Source of the DNA: Campylobacter jejuni
GTDB lineage: Bacteria; Campylobacterota; Campylobacteria; Campylobacterales; Campylobacteraceae
Direction of reading: 5' to 3'
DNA length: 51,945 bases
Assembly: GCF_002179635.1 (NCBI RefSeq)
Contig: NZ_NFOE01000052.1
Location: forward strand, 1-51,945
The number at the start of each line of letters is the position of its first letter. Positions within the stretch are counted from its first letter, which is position 1. Below, piece after piece: positions 7,618 to 17,828 of the stretch. Both the position numbers and the translations under genes were made by a program. The notes below the pieces were generated by a model. It saw only the letters and a list, made by a program, of their open reading frames with translations, ran no database searches and was not told where the DNA came from.

Positions 7618-9057
7618 TTATAAAATTTTAAATTTAGTTTTAGAATCTTTTTTTAAAAAATATTTCCCTTCTAAAATAACGTCAGCAACAGGTGCCCAAA
7701 TAGTTTTTTCATCTACATAAACTATATCAAATTCAGTATTTTTCATCAAACCTTGGTAATTTACTTTTTTAGGCGCATGTTTAACTACATAATAAGGATT
7801 CATTGCAAAAATTTGAATCTTCATACTAACATATAAATCAGGATTAGAAGTAACTACTAAAAAACTCTTTTCGCATTCCTTTCTTACTTTTTTAACATAA
7901 GAAAATAAAAGCTGATCATTTGGGTTTAGTGCATGTTTGTTTAATCTATTTAAGTAAAGTTCAGCAAAAGAAAGAGTACAAAAAGAAATTTCACTTGCTG
8001 TTTTAAAATAAGAATTTTTTATACTTGTCGATTTTAAAGATTTTTTCCAAATTTCTATATCTAGTTTTGTAGCACAAATATTCAAGCCTTGCTTAATTTT
8101 TTCAAAAAGTTTTTCTCTTGCCATATTAAAACTATTACTAAAAATAGTAAAATTTTTTTCATAAAAAGACTTTTTCATCGCCTCTAATTTTTCTACACTT
8201 TTTGTAAAATAATCCGCTTCATTTTTAATTTCTATTAATTTTTGTTTTTTACTTTGTATTAACTCTTCAAATTCTTGGCGTTTTTTACCATTTTCAGATT
8301 CCAATCTTGCTTGTTTTGATTTTATATCTGTAATTAAAGTACTCATTTGACGATCAAGTGCTAATTTCCTATTTTTCCTATTATCAATTGAAGCCAAAAG
8401 AGCTTGATAATGACATTGATGAGATAAAAATACCTCATCATACAAACGTTCCATATTAATATGTTTTTGCTTATCTTTCATATCTTTATATGCCATTTCA
8501 AGGTGTACTATGATATTTTTCATTGCAGAAAAATCAGCTTGATTGATGGTATTATCTGAGAACAACAAAGTATCTAAAGCCTTATATAAGAAACGTTTCA
8601 TAGCAAAAAAATCTATAATATATGGCACTTCATCTGTGTTAATATCTTTTACTGCATTAATTGACAAGGTTTCATTATAAAAATACCTTTGAATAGCTTG
8701 CGGAATGGTTAAATTTAATGTGATTTTATCAAGATTATCATAATCAGTTTCTCTATAAAGTTCTTGAACATAAGCATCACGTCTTGTTAATCTTAAATCT
8801 TCTAATTCATCATCACTATCTGTTTTCCAAAAATCTCTTTCTTTAATAAAATCATTATCTGTAAATTCTTGGAATTTAGAAGGTCTTAAATCAGTAATAT
8901 GCTTTCCATCGGATCTAAATTCAACAAACATACCAACCGTTGGCATACTTCTTTTATCATGCCATGCATGTTTATTAAATTCAAAAAATGTTTTTGCCAG
9001 ATTAATTACTGTTCCTCTCCCAGTAGCATCCACATAAACCATTATTTTTCCGTGCAT
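7618..9057 (-). CDS. Conserved protein: cold-shock-like OB start, coiled coil, receiver-like end
   Basis: I chose ATG 9057 because AGGA lies seven bases upstream; a TTG two codons earlier would crowd it. The 479-residue protein begins with an OB/cold-shock-like segment (GKIMVYVDATGRGTVINLAKTF..., about 1-65). A helical region follows, then a strong coiled coil near 220-300 (LESENGKKRQEFEELIQSKKQKLIEIKNEADYF). The last 100 residues alternate beta and alpha (SFLVVTSNPDLYVSMKIQIFAM ... FDIVYVDEKTIWAP) like a response-regulator receiver without a clear phosphoacceptor. A Campylobacter homologue sits next to purD/guaA, but its function is unknown to me. Confidence 0.8.
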   Translation of the reverse strand: MHGKIMVYVDATGRGTVINLAKTFFEFNKHAWHDKRSMPTVGMFVEFRSDGKHITDLRPSKFQEFTDNDFIKERDFWKTDSDDELEDLRLTRRDAYVQELYRETDYDNLDKITLNLTIPQAIQRYFYNETLSINAVKDINTDEVPYIIDFFAMKRFLYKALDTLLFSDNTINQADFSAMKNIIVHLEMAYKDMKDKQKHINMERLYDEVFLSHQCHYQALLASIDNRKNRKLALDRQMSTLITDIKSKQARLESENGKKRQEFEELIQSKKQKLIEIKNEADYFTKSVEKLEAMKKSFYEKNFTIFSNSFNMAREKLFEKIKQGLNICATKLDIEIWKKSLKSTSIKNSYFKTASEISFCTLSFAELYLNRLNKHALNPNDQLLFSYVKKVRKECEKSFLVVTSNPDLYVSMKIQIFAMNPYYVVKHAPKKVNYQGLMKNTEFDIVYVDEKTIWAPVADVILEGKYFLKKDSKTKFKIL

Positions 9058-9169
9058 ATCCAAATCCTTGATCTAAAGAAAAATTAAATTCTTATTTTAA
9101 CTTTGTTTTTATAAATTTACAATAATATTTTAGAATTTCTTCAAAACAAATATTTTAGGTATTTTATTT

Positions 9170-9721
9170 ATGTTTTTATATCAATATTTTAAAAACCCAA
9201 AACAAACAGGAGCGTTTTGTGCAAGCTCTAAAAAATTAAGCAAACTCATAACTTCCCATGTTAAACATGCAAAAAATATCGTTGAAATAGGACCTGGCAC
9301 AGGAAGTTTTACAAAATATATTCTCAAGCAAAAAAATCATAATGCAAGTTTTTTTGCCGTTGAAATCAACCCTCACATGGCAAAAAAATTAAAGCAAAAT
9401 ATAAAAAATATAGATATAGAAATCAGCTCAGCAGAATTCTTGCCTAATATGCTAGAAAAAAGAGCGATCAACAGCGTTGATTTGATCATCTCAGGAATTC
9501 CTTGGGCTTTATTAAATTCCAAAGAGCAAGATTTATTATTAAAATCTATCCATGATGCTTTAGAGGAAAACGGTTGTTTTGCAACATTTGCTTATATACT
9601 CCCAACACCAAAAGGAAGGGCTTTTAAGAAAAAACTTTTTGCTACTTTTAGCAAGGTAGAAATTTCACCTATCATTTGGCAAAATCTTCCCCCTGCTTTT
9701 GTATATTTTTGTACTAAATAA
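9170..9721 (+). CDS. SAM-dependent methyltransferase, phospholipid N-methyltransferase-like
   Basis: The 183-residue Rossmann methyltransferase opens with the signature FLYQYFKNPKQTGAFCASSKKLSKLI, as in PmtA-type and related lipid or rRNA-dimethylase-like enzymes. Next come motif I (IVEIGPGTGSFTKYIL, about 40-55), the acidic motif II (FFAVEINPHMAKKL) and motif IV (VDLIISGIPWALL, about 108-120). The NPKQTGA entry and SGIPWALL argue for the phosphatidylethanolamine N-methyltransferase group rather than KsgA, but the substrate is unproven. It is a single plus-strand gene ending one base before the convergent guaA stop. Confidence 0.75.
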   Translation: MFLYQYFKNPKQTGAFCASSKKLSKLITSHVKHAKNIVEIGPGTGSFTKYILKQKNHNASFFAVEINPHMAKKLKQNIKNIDIEISSAEFLPNMLEKRAINSVDLIISGIPWALLNSKEQDLLLKSIHDALEENGCFATFAYILPTPKGRAFKKKLFATFSKVEISPIIWQNLPPAFVYFCTK

Positions 9722-11257
9722 TCATTCCCATTCAATCGTTGCTGGTGGCTTACTAGAAATATCATACACCACGCGATTGATTCCTTCTACTTCATTAATA
9801 ATACGGCGTGAAATATTTTCTAATAATTCATAAGGCAAATGAGAAAAAGTCGCAGTCATACCATCACTTGCATTAACAACACGCACACAAACTGCGTTAT
9901 CATAAGTCCTATTATCTCCCATTACACCAACACTTTGTACGTTTAAAAGCACACAAAAAGCTTGCCATGTCTTATCATACCAACCACTACTTTTTAATTC
10001 TTCAATCAAAATAACATCTGCTTTTCTTAAAAGCTCCAAACTAGGCTCATTTACCTCACCCATTATACGTATAGCAAGACCTGGTCCTGGGAAAGGGTGA
10101 CGATAAACCACATCTTTACTTAAGCCAAGCTCCATTCCCAAAGCTCTTACCTCATCTTTAAAAATTTCCTTTAAAGGCTCGATGAGTTTTAAATTCATCT
10201 TTTCAGGCAAACCGCCCACATTGTGATGAGATTTTATAGTCTTACTAGCTCCTACAACCGAACTTTCAATAATATCAGTATACAAAGTCCCTTGCGCTAG
10301 ATATTTTACATCTTTATGTTTTTTAGCTTCTTCTTCAAAAACTTCTATGAAAGTATTTCCTATGATTTTTCTCTTTTGCTCAGGATCTCTCACCCCTGCT
10401 AAACGACTTAAGAAAATCTCTCTAGCATCAATACTAATTAGATCAATACCCAAAGTATGTCTAAACATATACTCAACTTGTTCTTTTTCACCGCTTCTTA
10501 AAAGACCATTATCAACAAAAACAACCACTACTTGATCTTTGATTGCACTTGCTAACAATGCAGCCACTACGCTACTATCCACTCCACCACTTACTGCACA
10601 AAGTACTTTATCATTTCCTACTTCTTCTTTGATTTTTTGTGCTTGAGTTTTTGCAAAAGATCCCATATTCCATACACTATCACAATTACATGCATACTTA
10701 GCAAAATTTTTCAAGATGCTTTTTCCAAATTCACTGTGTTGCACTTCAGGATGAAATTGTAAAGCAAAAAATTTACGCTTCTCATCTCCAAACACACAAA
10801 ATGGACTATTTTCACTAGTTGCTAAAACCTCAAAACCTTGTGGTAAATTTTCAACCTTATCAGAATGGCTCATCCACACTGTTTGCTTTTTAGGTAAGTT
10901 TTTAAACAAATCACTATCATTTTGAATATCTATAGTTGCTTTACCATATTCTTTATGACCTGCTGGAGCGACATTTGCTCCAAAATGATGTGCCATAAGT
11001 TGCATACCATAGCATATCCCTAAAACAGGTATATTTAAATCAAAGACACCCTTATCACAAAAATAAGCATCATTTGCATATACACTAGCTGGTCCACCAC
11101 TTAAAATAATACCCTTAGGCTCTTTAGCCTTAATCTCATCTAAACTCACATTAAAAGGTAAAATTTCTGCATACACACCCTGCTCTCTTAATCTTCTAGC
11201 AATGAGTTGTGTGTATTGTGAACCAAAATCCAAAACTAAAATATCTGCTTTTTTCAT
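9722..11257 (-). CDS. guaA: GMP synthase (glutamine-hydrolysing)
   Basis: Converts XMP to GMP using glutamine and ATP. The 511-residue protein has a class I glutamine amidotransferase domain (nucleophile Cys82 in GICYGMQLM, the His/Glu pair in FHPEVQHSE), then the PP-loop ATP pyrophosphatase ([16 protein letters not shown]) and the XMP-binding dimerisation domain ([12 protein letters not shown] ... KPPATIEWE). Length is standard. The end abuts the methyltransferase gene tail to tail with no visible terminator hairpin. nhaD lies 9 bases upstream, suggesting co-transcription. Confidence 0.97.
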   Translation of the reverse strand: MKKADILVLDFGSQYTQLIARRLREQGVYAEILPFNVSLDEIKAKEPKGIILSGGPASVYANDAYFCDKGVFDLNIPVLGICYGMQLMAHHFGANVAPAGHKEYGKATIDIQNDSDLFKNLPKKQTVWMSHSDKVENLPQGFEVLATSENSPFCVFGDEKRKFFALQFHPEVQHSEFGKSILKNFAKYACNCDSVWNMGSFAKTQAQKIKEEVGNDKVLCAVSGGVDSSVVAALLASAIKDQVVVVFVDNGLLRSGEKEQVEYMFRHTLGIDLISIDAREIFLSRLAGVRDPEQKRKIIGNTFIEVFEEEAKKHKDVKYLAQGTLYTDIIESSVVGASKTIKSHHNVGGLPEKMNLKLIEPLKEIFKDEVRALGMELGLSKDVVYRHPFPGPGLAIRIMGEVNEPSLELLRKADVILIEELKSSGWYDKTWQAFCVLLNVQSVGVMGDNRTYDNAVCVRVVNASDGMTATFSHLPYELLENISRRIINEVEGINRVVYDISSKPPATIEWE

Positions 11258-11266
11258 CTAACTCCT

Positions 11267-12625
11267 TTATAAATTTAACAATTGAAATTGTACATACCAA
11301 ACTATAATAGATATTATATAACCAACCAAAATCGTCCATGCATATTTTAAATGAGCATTAAAAGTATAAATTCCTTTCATTTTACCCATTACTCCTACTC
11401 CGGCAGCCGAACCAAAACTTATTAATGACCCCCCTATTCCTGCTGTAAGAGTTACTAAAAGCCATTGAGTATCATCCATGCTTGGATTTGCTTTTAATAC
11501 CGCACTCATAACCGGAACATTATCTACAATAGCAGATAAAAATCCTACACCTATATTAATACTAGTAGCTCCAAATTTTGCATAAAGATCAGAAGCGTAA
11601 GCAAGCCAACCAACAAAATGCAAGGCGCCAACTGCAGATAAAATACCAAAGAAAAACAATAAAGTATCCATCTCTATACGCGTCATATAATGAAAAATAT
11701 TTAAGTCTTTCTTTTTTTGCTTTCTATTAAAAAAATATACATATAAGCTAAGCAAAGAAAGGCCAAATATCATACCCCACATCGCAGGTAAATCGCAAAT
11801 ACTATGAATAAATACTGCTAAAGCAATAGTTAAAAAACCAAGTACAATAAAAACTTTGCCACCTGGTTTAATCTCAATTTTTTCTAGATTATTTTTGTGA
11901 AAATTTGGCTCAATATTAGGCACATAACGCGATAATAAATAAGCAGTAAGCAACCAACCAATAAAAGAAGCAGGAAAAAGAGCAAAAAATTCAAAAAATG
12001 TAGCTTTTTTTGCCGTCCAAACCATTAAAGTAGTAATATCACCAAAAGGCGACCAAGCTCCACCTGCATTAGCCGCCACTACAATATTTATAGCACCAGG
12101 GATTAAAAATTCTTTGTTATGCTTATCTATGGTTAAAAGCACGGTAGATAAAATCAAAGCAGTTGTAAGATTGTCTGCAATTGGGGAGATAAAAAAAGCT
12201 AAAATTCCTGTTAGCCAAAATAACTTTCTATAAGTATAACCCTTGCTCACAAGTTTGTATTTTAAAGTTTCAAAAACTGATCTTTCTATCAAAGCCTCTA
12301 TAAAAGTCATAGCAGCTATTAAGAAAAAGACAATTTGTGCAATTTCTAAAATAAGGTGGTTAACACTTTCTTCAAGTATCTGCGTATCTAAATCATTCAT
12401 TACCATATATATACCTATGATAACAAAAGACAAAGTTCCTATAAATAAAGCGGGTTTGGTTTTATTAATATGATATTTTTCTTCTGCTGCAATAAAATAA
12501 TAGCCTAATATAAAAATTATTAAAACGCCTATACCCAAAGTACTAAAAGCTAAATTTAACTCATGTGTTTGACTAGCTAATAAAAAACTAACGCCAAAAC
12601 AAAGTAAAAAAAGTATTTTACTCAT
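11267..12625 (-). CDS. nhaD: NhaD-type Na+/H+ antiporter
   Basis: The 452-residue inner-membrane protein has about 12 hydrophobic segments of the ArsB/NhaD (IT) superfamily. Diagnostic stretches are SPIADNLTTALILSTVL, INIVVAANAGGAWSPFGDITTLMVW and, in the second half, VGFLSAIVDNVPVMSAVL with AGIGGSLISFGSAAGVGVMGKM. NhaD exports sodium or lithium under alkaline or salty conditions. Its ATG overlaps the small lipoprotein stop, with GGAGAG inside the upstream gene as binding site. This gene fits coastal or shellfish-associated Campylobacter. Confidence 0.93.
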   Translation of the reverse strand: MSKILFLLCFGVSFLLASQTHELNLAFSTLGIGVLIIFILGYYFIAAEEKYHINKTKPALFIGTLSFVIIGIYMVMNDLDTQILEESVNHLILEIAQIVFFLIAAMTFIEALIERSVFETLKYKLVSKGYTYRKLFWLTGILAFFISPIADNLTTALILSTVLLTIDKHNKEFLIPGAINIVVAANAGGAWSPFGDITTLMVWTAKKATFFEFFALFPASFIGWLLTAYLLSRYVPNIEPNFHKNNLEKIEIKPGGKVFIVLGFLTIALAVFIHSICDLPAMWGMIFGLSLLSLYVYFFNRKQKKKDLNIFHYMTRIEMDTLLFFFGILSAVGALHFVGWLAYASDLYAKFGATSINIGVGFLSAIVDNVPVMSAVLKANPSMDDTQWLLVTLTAGIGGSLISFGSAAGVGVMGKMKGIYTFNAHLKYAWTILVGYIISIIVWYVQFQLLNL

Positions 12626-12792
12626 ATTTCACTCTCCAAAGATTGGAATTTTTTAATCTCTTTTACACTACCATTATTATCTTTTATTTCATAAAATGGA
12701 GCAGCTTTATAGCCACACGCACTTAACAATATTAATAAAAAAAATGTTACAATAATCAAATGAAAGTTGAAAATAAAATTAAAACAAGTCAT
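12622..12792 (-). CDS. Small LptM-like lipoprotein
   Basis: The frame encodes a hydrophobic segment ending in a lipobox and LptM-type motif (LILLSACGYKAAPFY), then a short hydrophilic tail. LptM-type lipoproteins assist LptD maturation in other bacteria. The start is uncertain: the ATG at 12792 (56 residues, lipobox Cys about 26) overlaps the divergent gene, whereas a TTG at 12759 would give 45 residues and start back to back with that gene's ATG. No start has a good ribosome binding site. The stop overlaps the nhaD start by 4 bases. Confidence 0.6.
   Translation of the reverse strand: MTCFNFIFNFHLIIVTFFLLILLSACGYKAAPFYEIKDNNGSVKEIKKFQSLESEI
12748..12753 (+). promoter_or_regulatory. -10 box (TACAAT) placing the start on the ATG
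   Basis: TACAAT ends six bases before the ATG at 12760, and no Shine-Dalgarno sequence lies between them. Transcription would begin at the A of the start codon, giving a leaderless mRNA. Confidence 0.5.
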
Positions 12793-13233
12793 GATGTTAT
12801 CAATGCACTTGCCAATTCTGAAAAATATAAACATTATAGACCTTTAAAAGTACTTTTACAATATAAAGAGTTTTTAAATTTGTTAAACCTTAATCACCAA
12901 CAAATGATTACTAAACTCTTTATAAAAAATAATACTTTGGTTATTTTAGTTAAACACCACATTGCATATATGGAGCTTAATCACGATAATACCAAAAAAA
13001 TGATTAAAAGTCTCATAAAAAACTATACTTTAGCTAAGCCAATGAGTAATTTTGCAAAAGTAGAAAACATAAAAATACTTAATGATAAAAACTTTACATC
13101 TAAAAATAGTATTTTTATTGAACATAAAAATACTCATCTAGAACTTTCTAATGGAGATTTTAGAAACCATTTTAAAAATCCTATTTTATATAATAAATTT
13201 GAAGAACTGCGAAAGCTTATAAAAAATGCTTGA
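12760..13233 (+). CDS. DUF721/DciA-like protein
   Basis: The 157-residue protein contains a segment resembling DUF721 (LLQYKEFLNLLNLNHQQMITKLFIKNNTLVILVKHHIAYMEL). In that family an alpha/beta unit with LxV strands precedes a helix, as in DciA, the ancestral loader of replicative helicase DnaB in bacteria without DnaC. The likeness is by layout rather than strong motifs, so the function is tentative. It appears leaderless (see 12748-12753) and overlaps the uvrC start by 8 bases, so it would be coupled to uvrC. Confidence 0.6.
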   Translation: MKVENKIKTSHDVINALANSEKYKHYRPLKVLLQYKEFLNLLNLNHQQMITKLFIKNNTLVILVKHHIAYMELNHDNTKKMIKSLIKNYTLAKPMSNFAKVENIKILNDKNFTSKNSIFIEHKNTHLELSNGDFRNHFKNPILYNKFEELRKLIKNA

Positions 13234-15019
13234 AAACGAACTCAAGACTTTACCCAATTTACCTGGCGTATATCAGTATTTTGATATACAAGGTAAGCTT
13301 TTATACGTAGGTAAAGCCAAGAATTTAAAAAACCGCGTTAGAAGTTATTTTAATTTCACTCCAAATCTTTGCCCAAATCCCAACAATAGTTTAAGAATTC
13401 AAAAGATGATCAGCCAGACTCATCATTTAGAATTTATTACCACAAAAAGTGAGGCCGATGCTTTAATATTGGAAAATTCTTTTATAAAACAGCTTCATCC
13501 AAAATACAATATACTATTAAGAGATGATAAAACCTACCCTTATATTTACATAGATTTAAACGAAGATTTTCCTAGATTTGAAATTACAAGAAAAATCATC
13601 AAAAAAAACAAAATAAAATATTTTGGTCCGTTTTTTAAAGGAGCAAAAGAGCTTTTAAATGCTTTGTATTTATCATTTGAATTAAGACAAAAAAAATCTT
13701 GCAAAGAACTTTGTCTTTTTTATCAAATTAAGCGTTGCAAAGGACCATGTGAGCAAAAAATTTCTAAGCAAGAATATGAAAAAATTATCCAAAAGGCTAC
13801 TCAAGCTCTTTTAAATCCTCTATCTTTAACAAAAAAATTAGAAAATAAAATGCTAGAGTATGCAAAAAACGAAAACTACGAAGAAGCAGCTATTATAAGA
13901 GATCAAATCAAAACAATAGAAGATTTAAGCGTAAAAATACAAATAGACCTTGCAAAATTAGAAGATTTTGATGTTTTTGCCATATACCATGAAGCAAATA
14001 TACTCTCTATGGTGCGTTTTGTCATCAATAATGGTAGGATAATTAGCTCAAACCATAAAGTGCTAACCCTAAATCATCAAGATGAATTTGACTTAAATGC
14101 AGTATACAAGCAATACATATTAGAAAATTACACCCAAGATAGCCCAATAAATTCAACCCGAATTTACACACATGAAGAATTTGAAGATATGAATCTTTTG
14201 CAAAATTTACTTAGCGAGAGATTTTCTAAAAAATTTCACCTTAAGACTCCAAAACTTGGTGAAAAAAAGGCCTTGTGTGAGCTTGCATTAGAAAATGCAA
14301 AAATAAATATACAAAAACACTTAAAAAGTGATGATTATTTATTTTTAAAAGAATTAAAAGAATTTTTTAACCTACAAAATTATCCTAATCATATAGAAAT
14401 TTTTGATAATTCTCACATGCAAGGTGAAGCAAATGTCGGTGCTTTGGTAGCCTATAAAGATGGAAAATTTGACAAAAGTTCTTATAGGCACTACCATTTA
14501 TCCTATAAAAATGATTACGATCAAATGCTTCAAACTCTTAGTAAAAGAGCCATGTCGTTTGATAAAAATCCTCCGCCTGATTTATGGTTAATTGATGGAG
14601 GAGATACTTTATTAAAGCTAGCAAATAATATCATCAAAAGTTCTGGAGCAAATGTAGATATTTTAACAATTTCTAAAGAAAAAATAGATACAAAAGCTTA
14701 TAGGGCAAAAGGAAATGCAAAAGATAAAATTTATACTCAAGAAGGCAAAATTCAACTTTCCACCGATGATAAAAAATTACAATTTTTACAAAAATTGCGT
14801 GATGAAGCACATCGCTTTGCAATTAGTTTTCATCAAAAAACAAAAAGAAAGCAAGATTTGCAAAGTTCTAAGCTAATGCAACTTGGAATTTCCCAAGGAT
14901 ATATTAAAAAATTTTTAGATTATTATGGTAGTTTTGATAAGATTAGTGAAGCTAATTTTGATGAGTTAAAATCACTTTCTAATGCAAAAATAGCCAAATT
15001 AATCAAGGATAATTTATGA
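13226..15019 (+). CDS. uvrC: Excinuclease ABC subunit C
   Basis: Makes the two incisions of nucleotide excision repair. The 597-residue protein has the amino-terminal GIY-YIG nuclease (LPGVYQYFD ... LLYVGKAKNLKNRVRSYF), a zinc-less Cys-rich stretch (KSCKELCLFYQIKRCKGPCEQ), the UVR helix pair that binds UvrB (YEEAAIIRDQIKTIEDL), the RNase H-like second nuclease (IEIFDNSHMQGEANVGALVAY ... WLIDGGDTLL) and a carboxy-terminal helix-hairpin-helix region. Length is typical. The ATG lies inside the preceding gene and the stop overlaps the next start. Confidence 0.97.
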   Translation: MLENELKTLPNLPGVYQYFDIQGKLLYVGKAKNLKNRVRSYFNFTPNLCPNPNNSLRIQKMISQTHHLEFITTKSEADALILENSFIKQLHPKYNILLRDDKTYPYIYIDLNEDFPRFEITRKIIKKNKIKYFGPFFKGAKELLNALYLSFELRQKKSCKELCLFYQIKRCKGPCEQKISKQEYEKIIQKATQALLNPLSLTKKLENKMLEYAKNENYEEAAIIRDQIKTIEDLSVKIQIDLAKLEDFDVFAIYHEANILSMVRFVINNGRIISSNHKVLTLNHQDEFDLNAVYKQYILENYTQDSPINSTRIYTHEEFEDMNLLQNLLSERFSKKFHLKTPKLGEKKALCELALENAKINIQKHLKSDDYLFLKELKEFFNLQNYPNHIEIFDNSHMQGEANVGALVAYKDGKFDKSSYRHYHLSYKNDYDQMLQTLSKRAMSFDKNPPPDLWLIDGGDTLLKLANNIIKSSGANVDILTISKEKIDTKAYRAKGNAKDKIYTQEGKIQLSTDDKKLQFLQKLRDEAHRFAISFHQKTKRKQDLQSSKLMQLGISQGYIKKFLDYYGSFDKISEANFDELKSLSNAKIAKLIKDNL

Positions 15020-16035
15020 TATTACTTATTAGTCTTTTGACTTTAATTTTATGCTTTTTAAATTATTATTTTTTATACCCTATTGACCAAAAACTATTCT
15101 TCGTTTATACCTTTGTGAGTATTTTGATTTTTATCATTGCGTGTATTTGTATAACTCTAAAAAATCAGAAAATCAAAAAAAATAAATTTTTAACTCAGGA
15201 GATTGAAAAATATTTTTCTTTGCCAAAATCAAATTCTTTGGAAGAGTTAAAGGAAAATTTAAAACTATTATTTGATTCAATCAACAAGCAATTACAAGAT
15301 CAAAAACTACAAAATAAACTTGTACAAAAAAATTTCCAGTATCTTATTCAAGGTTTAAGTTATTTACAAGCAGATAATTTATCTACACTAAAGCCAATTT
15401 TACAGCAATATCACCACAATAAAATTTCCACAAATAATTGTTTTGAAAATATTCATGTGGGTATTATAAACAACAATGTTATTGAAAATTTTCTTTTACA
15501 ATGTATATTATTAAATATAGGAATTAGCAGTGAAATTATAAATGATTATAAAGAAAGAAATTTTACTTTTATTATCTCAAAAGAAAGAGTTGATGATATT
15601 TTAAATTTTACTTTTACTGAAATTTACACTGAAGACATAATTAATTTTTTAAATGTTAATTTTGCGCAAGAGAACTATAGAAAAGAAAATTCTAATGTTT
15701 TGATTTTTAAATCTACTAGTTTTGAAAATAATCTTATTTTAAATATAACCAATCAATTTTGTCCAAATAATCAAGCTGTAAACAATTTAAGTGATTTTAA
15801 AAAGGCTTTACAATTAAATTTCAAATTGATTTTAATAGATTATGAAGTTATTAAATTTGATTTAATACATATTAGCCAAATACTACATGAATACAAAATA
15901 AAAAATCCCAAAAATACCATTTTGCTTTTTTCCAAAGATAGGATTAAAAACTGTGACTTTGCCAATATGGTCTTAAATGACATTAACAAAATTGAATGGT
16001 TAGCACTGTTAAAAAAATACATCAATCAAGCTTAG
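15016..16035 (+). CDS. Membrane-anchored protein with a degenerate receiver-like end
   Basis: The 339-residue protein starts with two close membrane segments (about 1-22 and 27-48). A charged helical region (60-110) and a long soluble part follow. The last 110 residues show receiver-like alternation: a hydrophobic strand and acidic turn ([14 protein letters not shown]), a helix, and a third strand ([10 protein letters not shown]), but no conserved Lys partner. I do not know its function. It is coupled to uvrC by a 4-base overlap and runs 14 bases into recR from the other side, an arrangement likely conserved in Campylobacter. Confidence 0.75.
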   Translation: MILLISLLTLILCFLNYYFLYPIDQKLFFVYTFVSILIFIIACICITLKNQKIKKNKFLTQEIEKYFSLPKSNSLEELKENLKLLFDSINKQLQDQKLQNKLVQKNFQYLIQGLSYLQADNLSTLKPILQQYHHNKISTNNCFENIHVGIINNNVIENFLLQCILLNIGISSEIINDYKERNFTFIISKERVDDILNFTFTEIYTEDIINFLNVNFAQENYRKENSNVLIFKSTSFENNLILNITNQFCPNNQAVNNLSDFKKALQLNFKLILIDYEVIKFDLIHISQILHEYKIKNPKNTILLFSKDRIKNCDFANMVLNDINKIEWLALLKKYINQA

Positions 16036-16594
16036 TTCTATGATTTACTGCCTTATGCAAAGATATAAAATCCACATTTTCTAAACTTACACCACTTGGA
16101 ATACCTTGGGCTATTTGTGAAAAGCTTAAATTTAAATCTTTTAGTTTTTCCTCTATAAAAAAAATAATAGCATCAGAATTTAATCCTTGTGTGAAAGCAA
16201 AAAATATTTCTTTTACATTTTTACTTTCAATTATTAATCTTAATTTTATAATATTATCCTCACTAGTATTCTCTAGTACAAAATAAAGTCCATCATAACT
16301 TCCACTATCTTCTAAAACCAAAACATCTTTTGGATCTTGTACTATACAAACTATATTATTATTTCTTTCTATATTAGAACATACTTCACATAATTCATTT
16401 TCGCTTAAAGATCCACATTGGATGCATTTTTTAATCGCTCTAATAGATTCTTCAATATGATAAGCAAGTTTTGAACCAAGTAAAGGATCTTTTATACACA
16501 CATGATACGCAAGCCTTAAAGCCGTTTTTTTACCTATAGTGGGAAGAGCAGAAAAAATCTCTACTAACTCATTGAATTTTTCTATACCCTTCAA
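16022..16594 (-). CDS. recR: Recombination protein RecR
   Basis: Acts with RecO (and RecF where present) to load RecA at gaps. The 190-residue protein has the helix-hairpin-helix start ([19 protein letters not shown]), the four-Cys zinc finger ([16 protein letters not shown]), the Toprim domain ([27 protein letters not shown]) and a carboxy-terminal Walker B-like tail ([25 protein letters not shown]). The tail is slightly degenerate compared with the usual GxPxGxxLEYxD, as in related epsilon-proteobacteria. Third gene of racR-racS-recR. Confidence 0.93.
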   Translation of the reverse strand: MKGIEKFNELVEIFSALPTIGKKTALRLAYHVCIKDPLLGSKLAYHIEESIRAIKKCIQCGSLSENELCEVCSNIERNNNIVCIVQDPKDVLVLEDSGSYDGLYFVLENTSEDNIIKLRLIIESKNVKEIFFAFTQGLNSDAIIFFIEEKLKDLNLSFSQIAQGIPSGVSLENVDFISLHKAVNHRTKLD

Positions 16595-16595
16595 G

Positions 16596-17828
16596 CTATT
16601 TTAACCTTGAAAAAACAATTTTGAAGGTGTGATATCCATCTTCATAACTATAGGTTAAATTATAACCATGAAGATTACAAATATTATTAATAATATAAAG
16701 TCCTAACCCCATGCCCTCAACTTGGGTATTTTGTTCTCTTACAAATGGCTTTAAATAATAATCAAAAGTTTTTTTAAGCTGCACACCCTTATTTCTAACA
16801 ATTATATAATCTCCAGAACATATAATTTCACAGCTTTTATCATCAGAATATTTAATAGCATTATCAATTAAATTTTTAAGCATTAAAGAGAAGAGTTCTA
16901 AATCTGCCACAATCATAACATCATCTTTATATACAATCTTAACCTTCTGATAAAAATCATCTCTCATCAAATAATCTTCAGCTTGTTCTAAAATTAAACT
17001 AAGATGGTAGGTTTGCAAATTGAGTTGACAATTTCTTGATAAAACCTTTTCAATCTTTCCAAATTCATCAATCAATAGTTCAAGCCTTTCAAAAATCGCC
17101 ACCAAGCGATCTTTTTGTTTTTGGTTGTCTAACATCTCACAAACTATCCTACCCTTTCCAATAGGTGTTTTAAGTTCATGCATAATCATTCTTAAAAAAA
17201 ATTGTCTAGATTTTACAAGTTCTTGTATTTTATTAATTGCGTGATCAAATTCAAAAGAAATTTCAGAAATTTCATCATTAATTTGAGAATACTCAGATAA
17301 AGGTTCTATTTTACCTGTACTAATATTTTTAATTTTTTTCTTTAAAATTTTTAAAGGTGTTAGTGATTTTAATACAGAAAAGTATAAAAATATAATTAAA
17401 ATCAAACTGAAAAAAAAGCTAAGCAAAAACAAATATTCTAAACGTGTGGAAGAATTTAATTCATAAAGCCATCTTGTTTTATCTTGCTCAACATAAAAAT
17501 AAATTTGATTATGATAAACAATAGAAGCAAAGTTGCCATATAAAGAATTGATTCTAAAAACCTTTTCACCTTTTGTAACAATATGTTTTATACTACGCTC
17601 ACTTTCAACCAAGACAAAGGACTTAGAAAGAAGATAATCATGAACAGAAAATTTCTCCTTTCTTTCCAAATTATAAATAATCTTTTCGATAATATCTTTT
17701 TGTCTATTTTGCTCACTTGTTAAATACGAATCAATTTGAATTTTTCCAAGCAAAACAAATAATGCACAAACAAACAAAAAAGCTGTTGCAAAAAGAGCAG
17801 TAATCTTAAGATTAATTGTGATTTTCAT
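16596..17828 (-). CDS. racS: Sensor histidine kinase RacS
   Basis: The 410-residue inner-membrane sensor has membrane segments near 9-30 and 132-152 enclosing a periplasmic domain of about 100 residues, followed by a HAMP linker. The HisKA box has its phospho-accepting His in [16 protein letters not shown] (about residue 215), and the ATPase domain carries [16 protein letters not shown] (N box) and [13 protein letters not shown] (G2). RacRS in C. jejuni responds to temperature and low-oxygen respiration. Its start overlaps racR by 4 bases. Identification rests on the racR-racS-recR order beside dnaJ. Confidence 0.9.
   Translation of the reverse strand: MKITINLKITALFATAFLFVCALFVLLGKIQIDSYLTSEQNRQKDIIEKIIYNLERKEKFSVHDYLLSKSFVLVESERSIKHIVTKGEKVFRINSLYGNFASIVYHNQIYFYVEQDKTRWLYELNSSTRLEYLFLLSFFFSLILIIFLYFSVLKSLTPLKILKKKIKNISTGKIEPLSEYSQINDEISEISFEFDHAINKIQELVKSRQFFLRMIMHELKTPIGKGRIVCEMLDNQKQKDRLVAIFERLELLIDEFGKIEKVLSRNCQLNLQTYHLSLILEQAEDYLMRDDFYQKVKIVYKDDVMIVADLELFSLMLKNLIDNAIKYSDDKSCEIICSGDYIIVRNKGVQLKKTFDYYLKPFVREQNTQVEGMGLGLYIINNICNLHGYNLTYSYEDGYHTFKIVFSRLK

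Noticed and set aside
12793..12834. Longest start of the LptM-like frame
   Set aside because: It would add residues deep in the divergent gene and lacks a binding site; shorter starts give a normal lipoprotein length.
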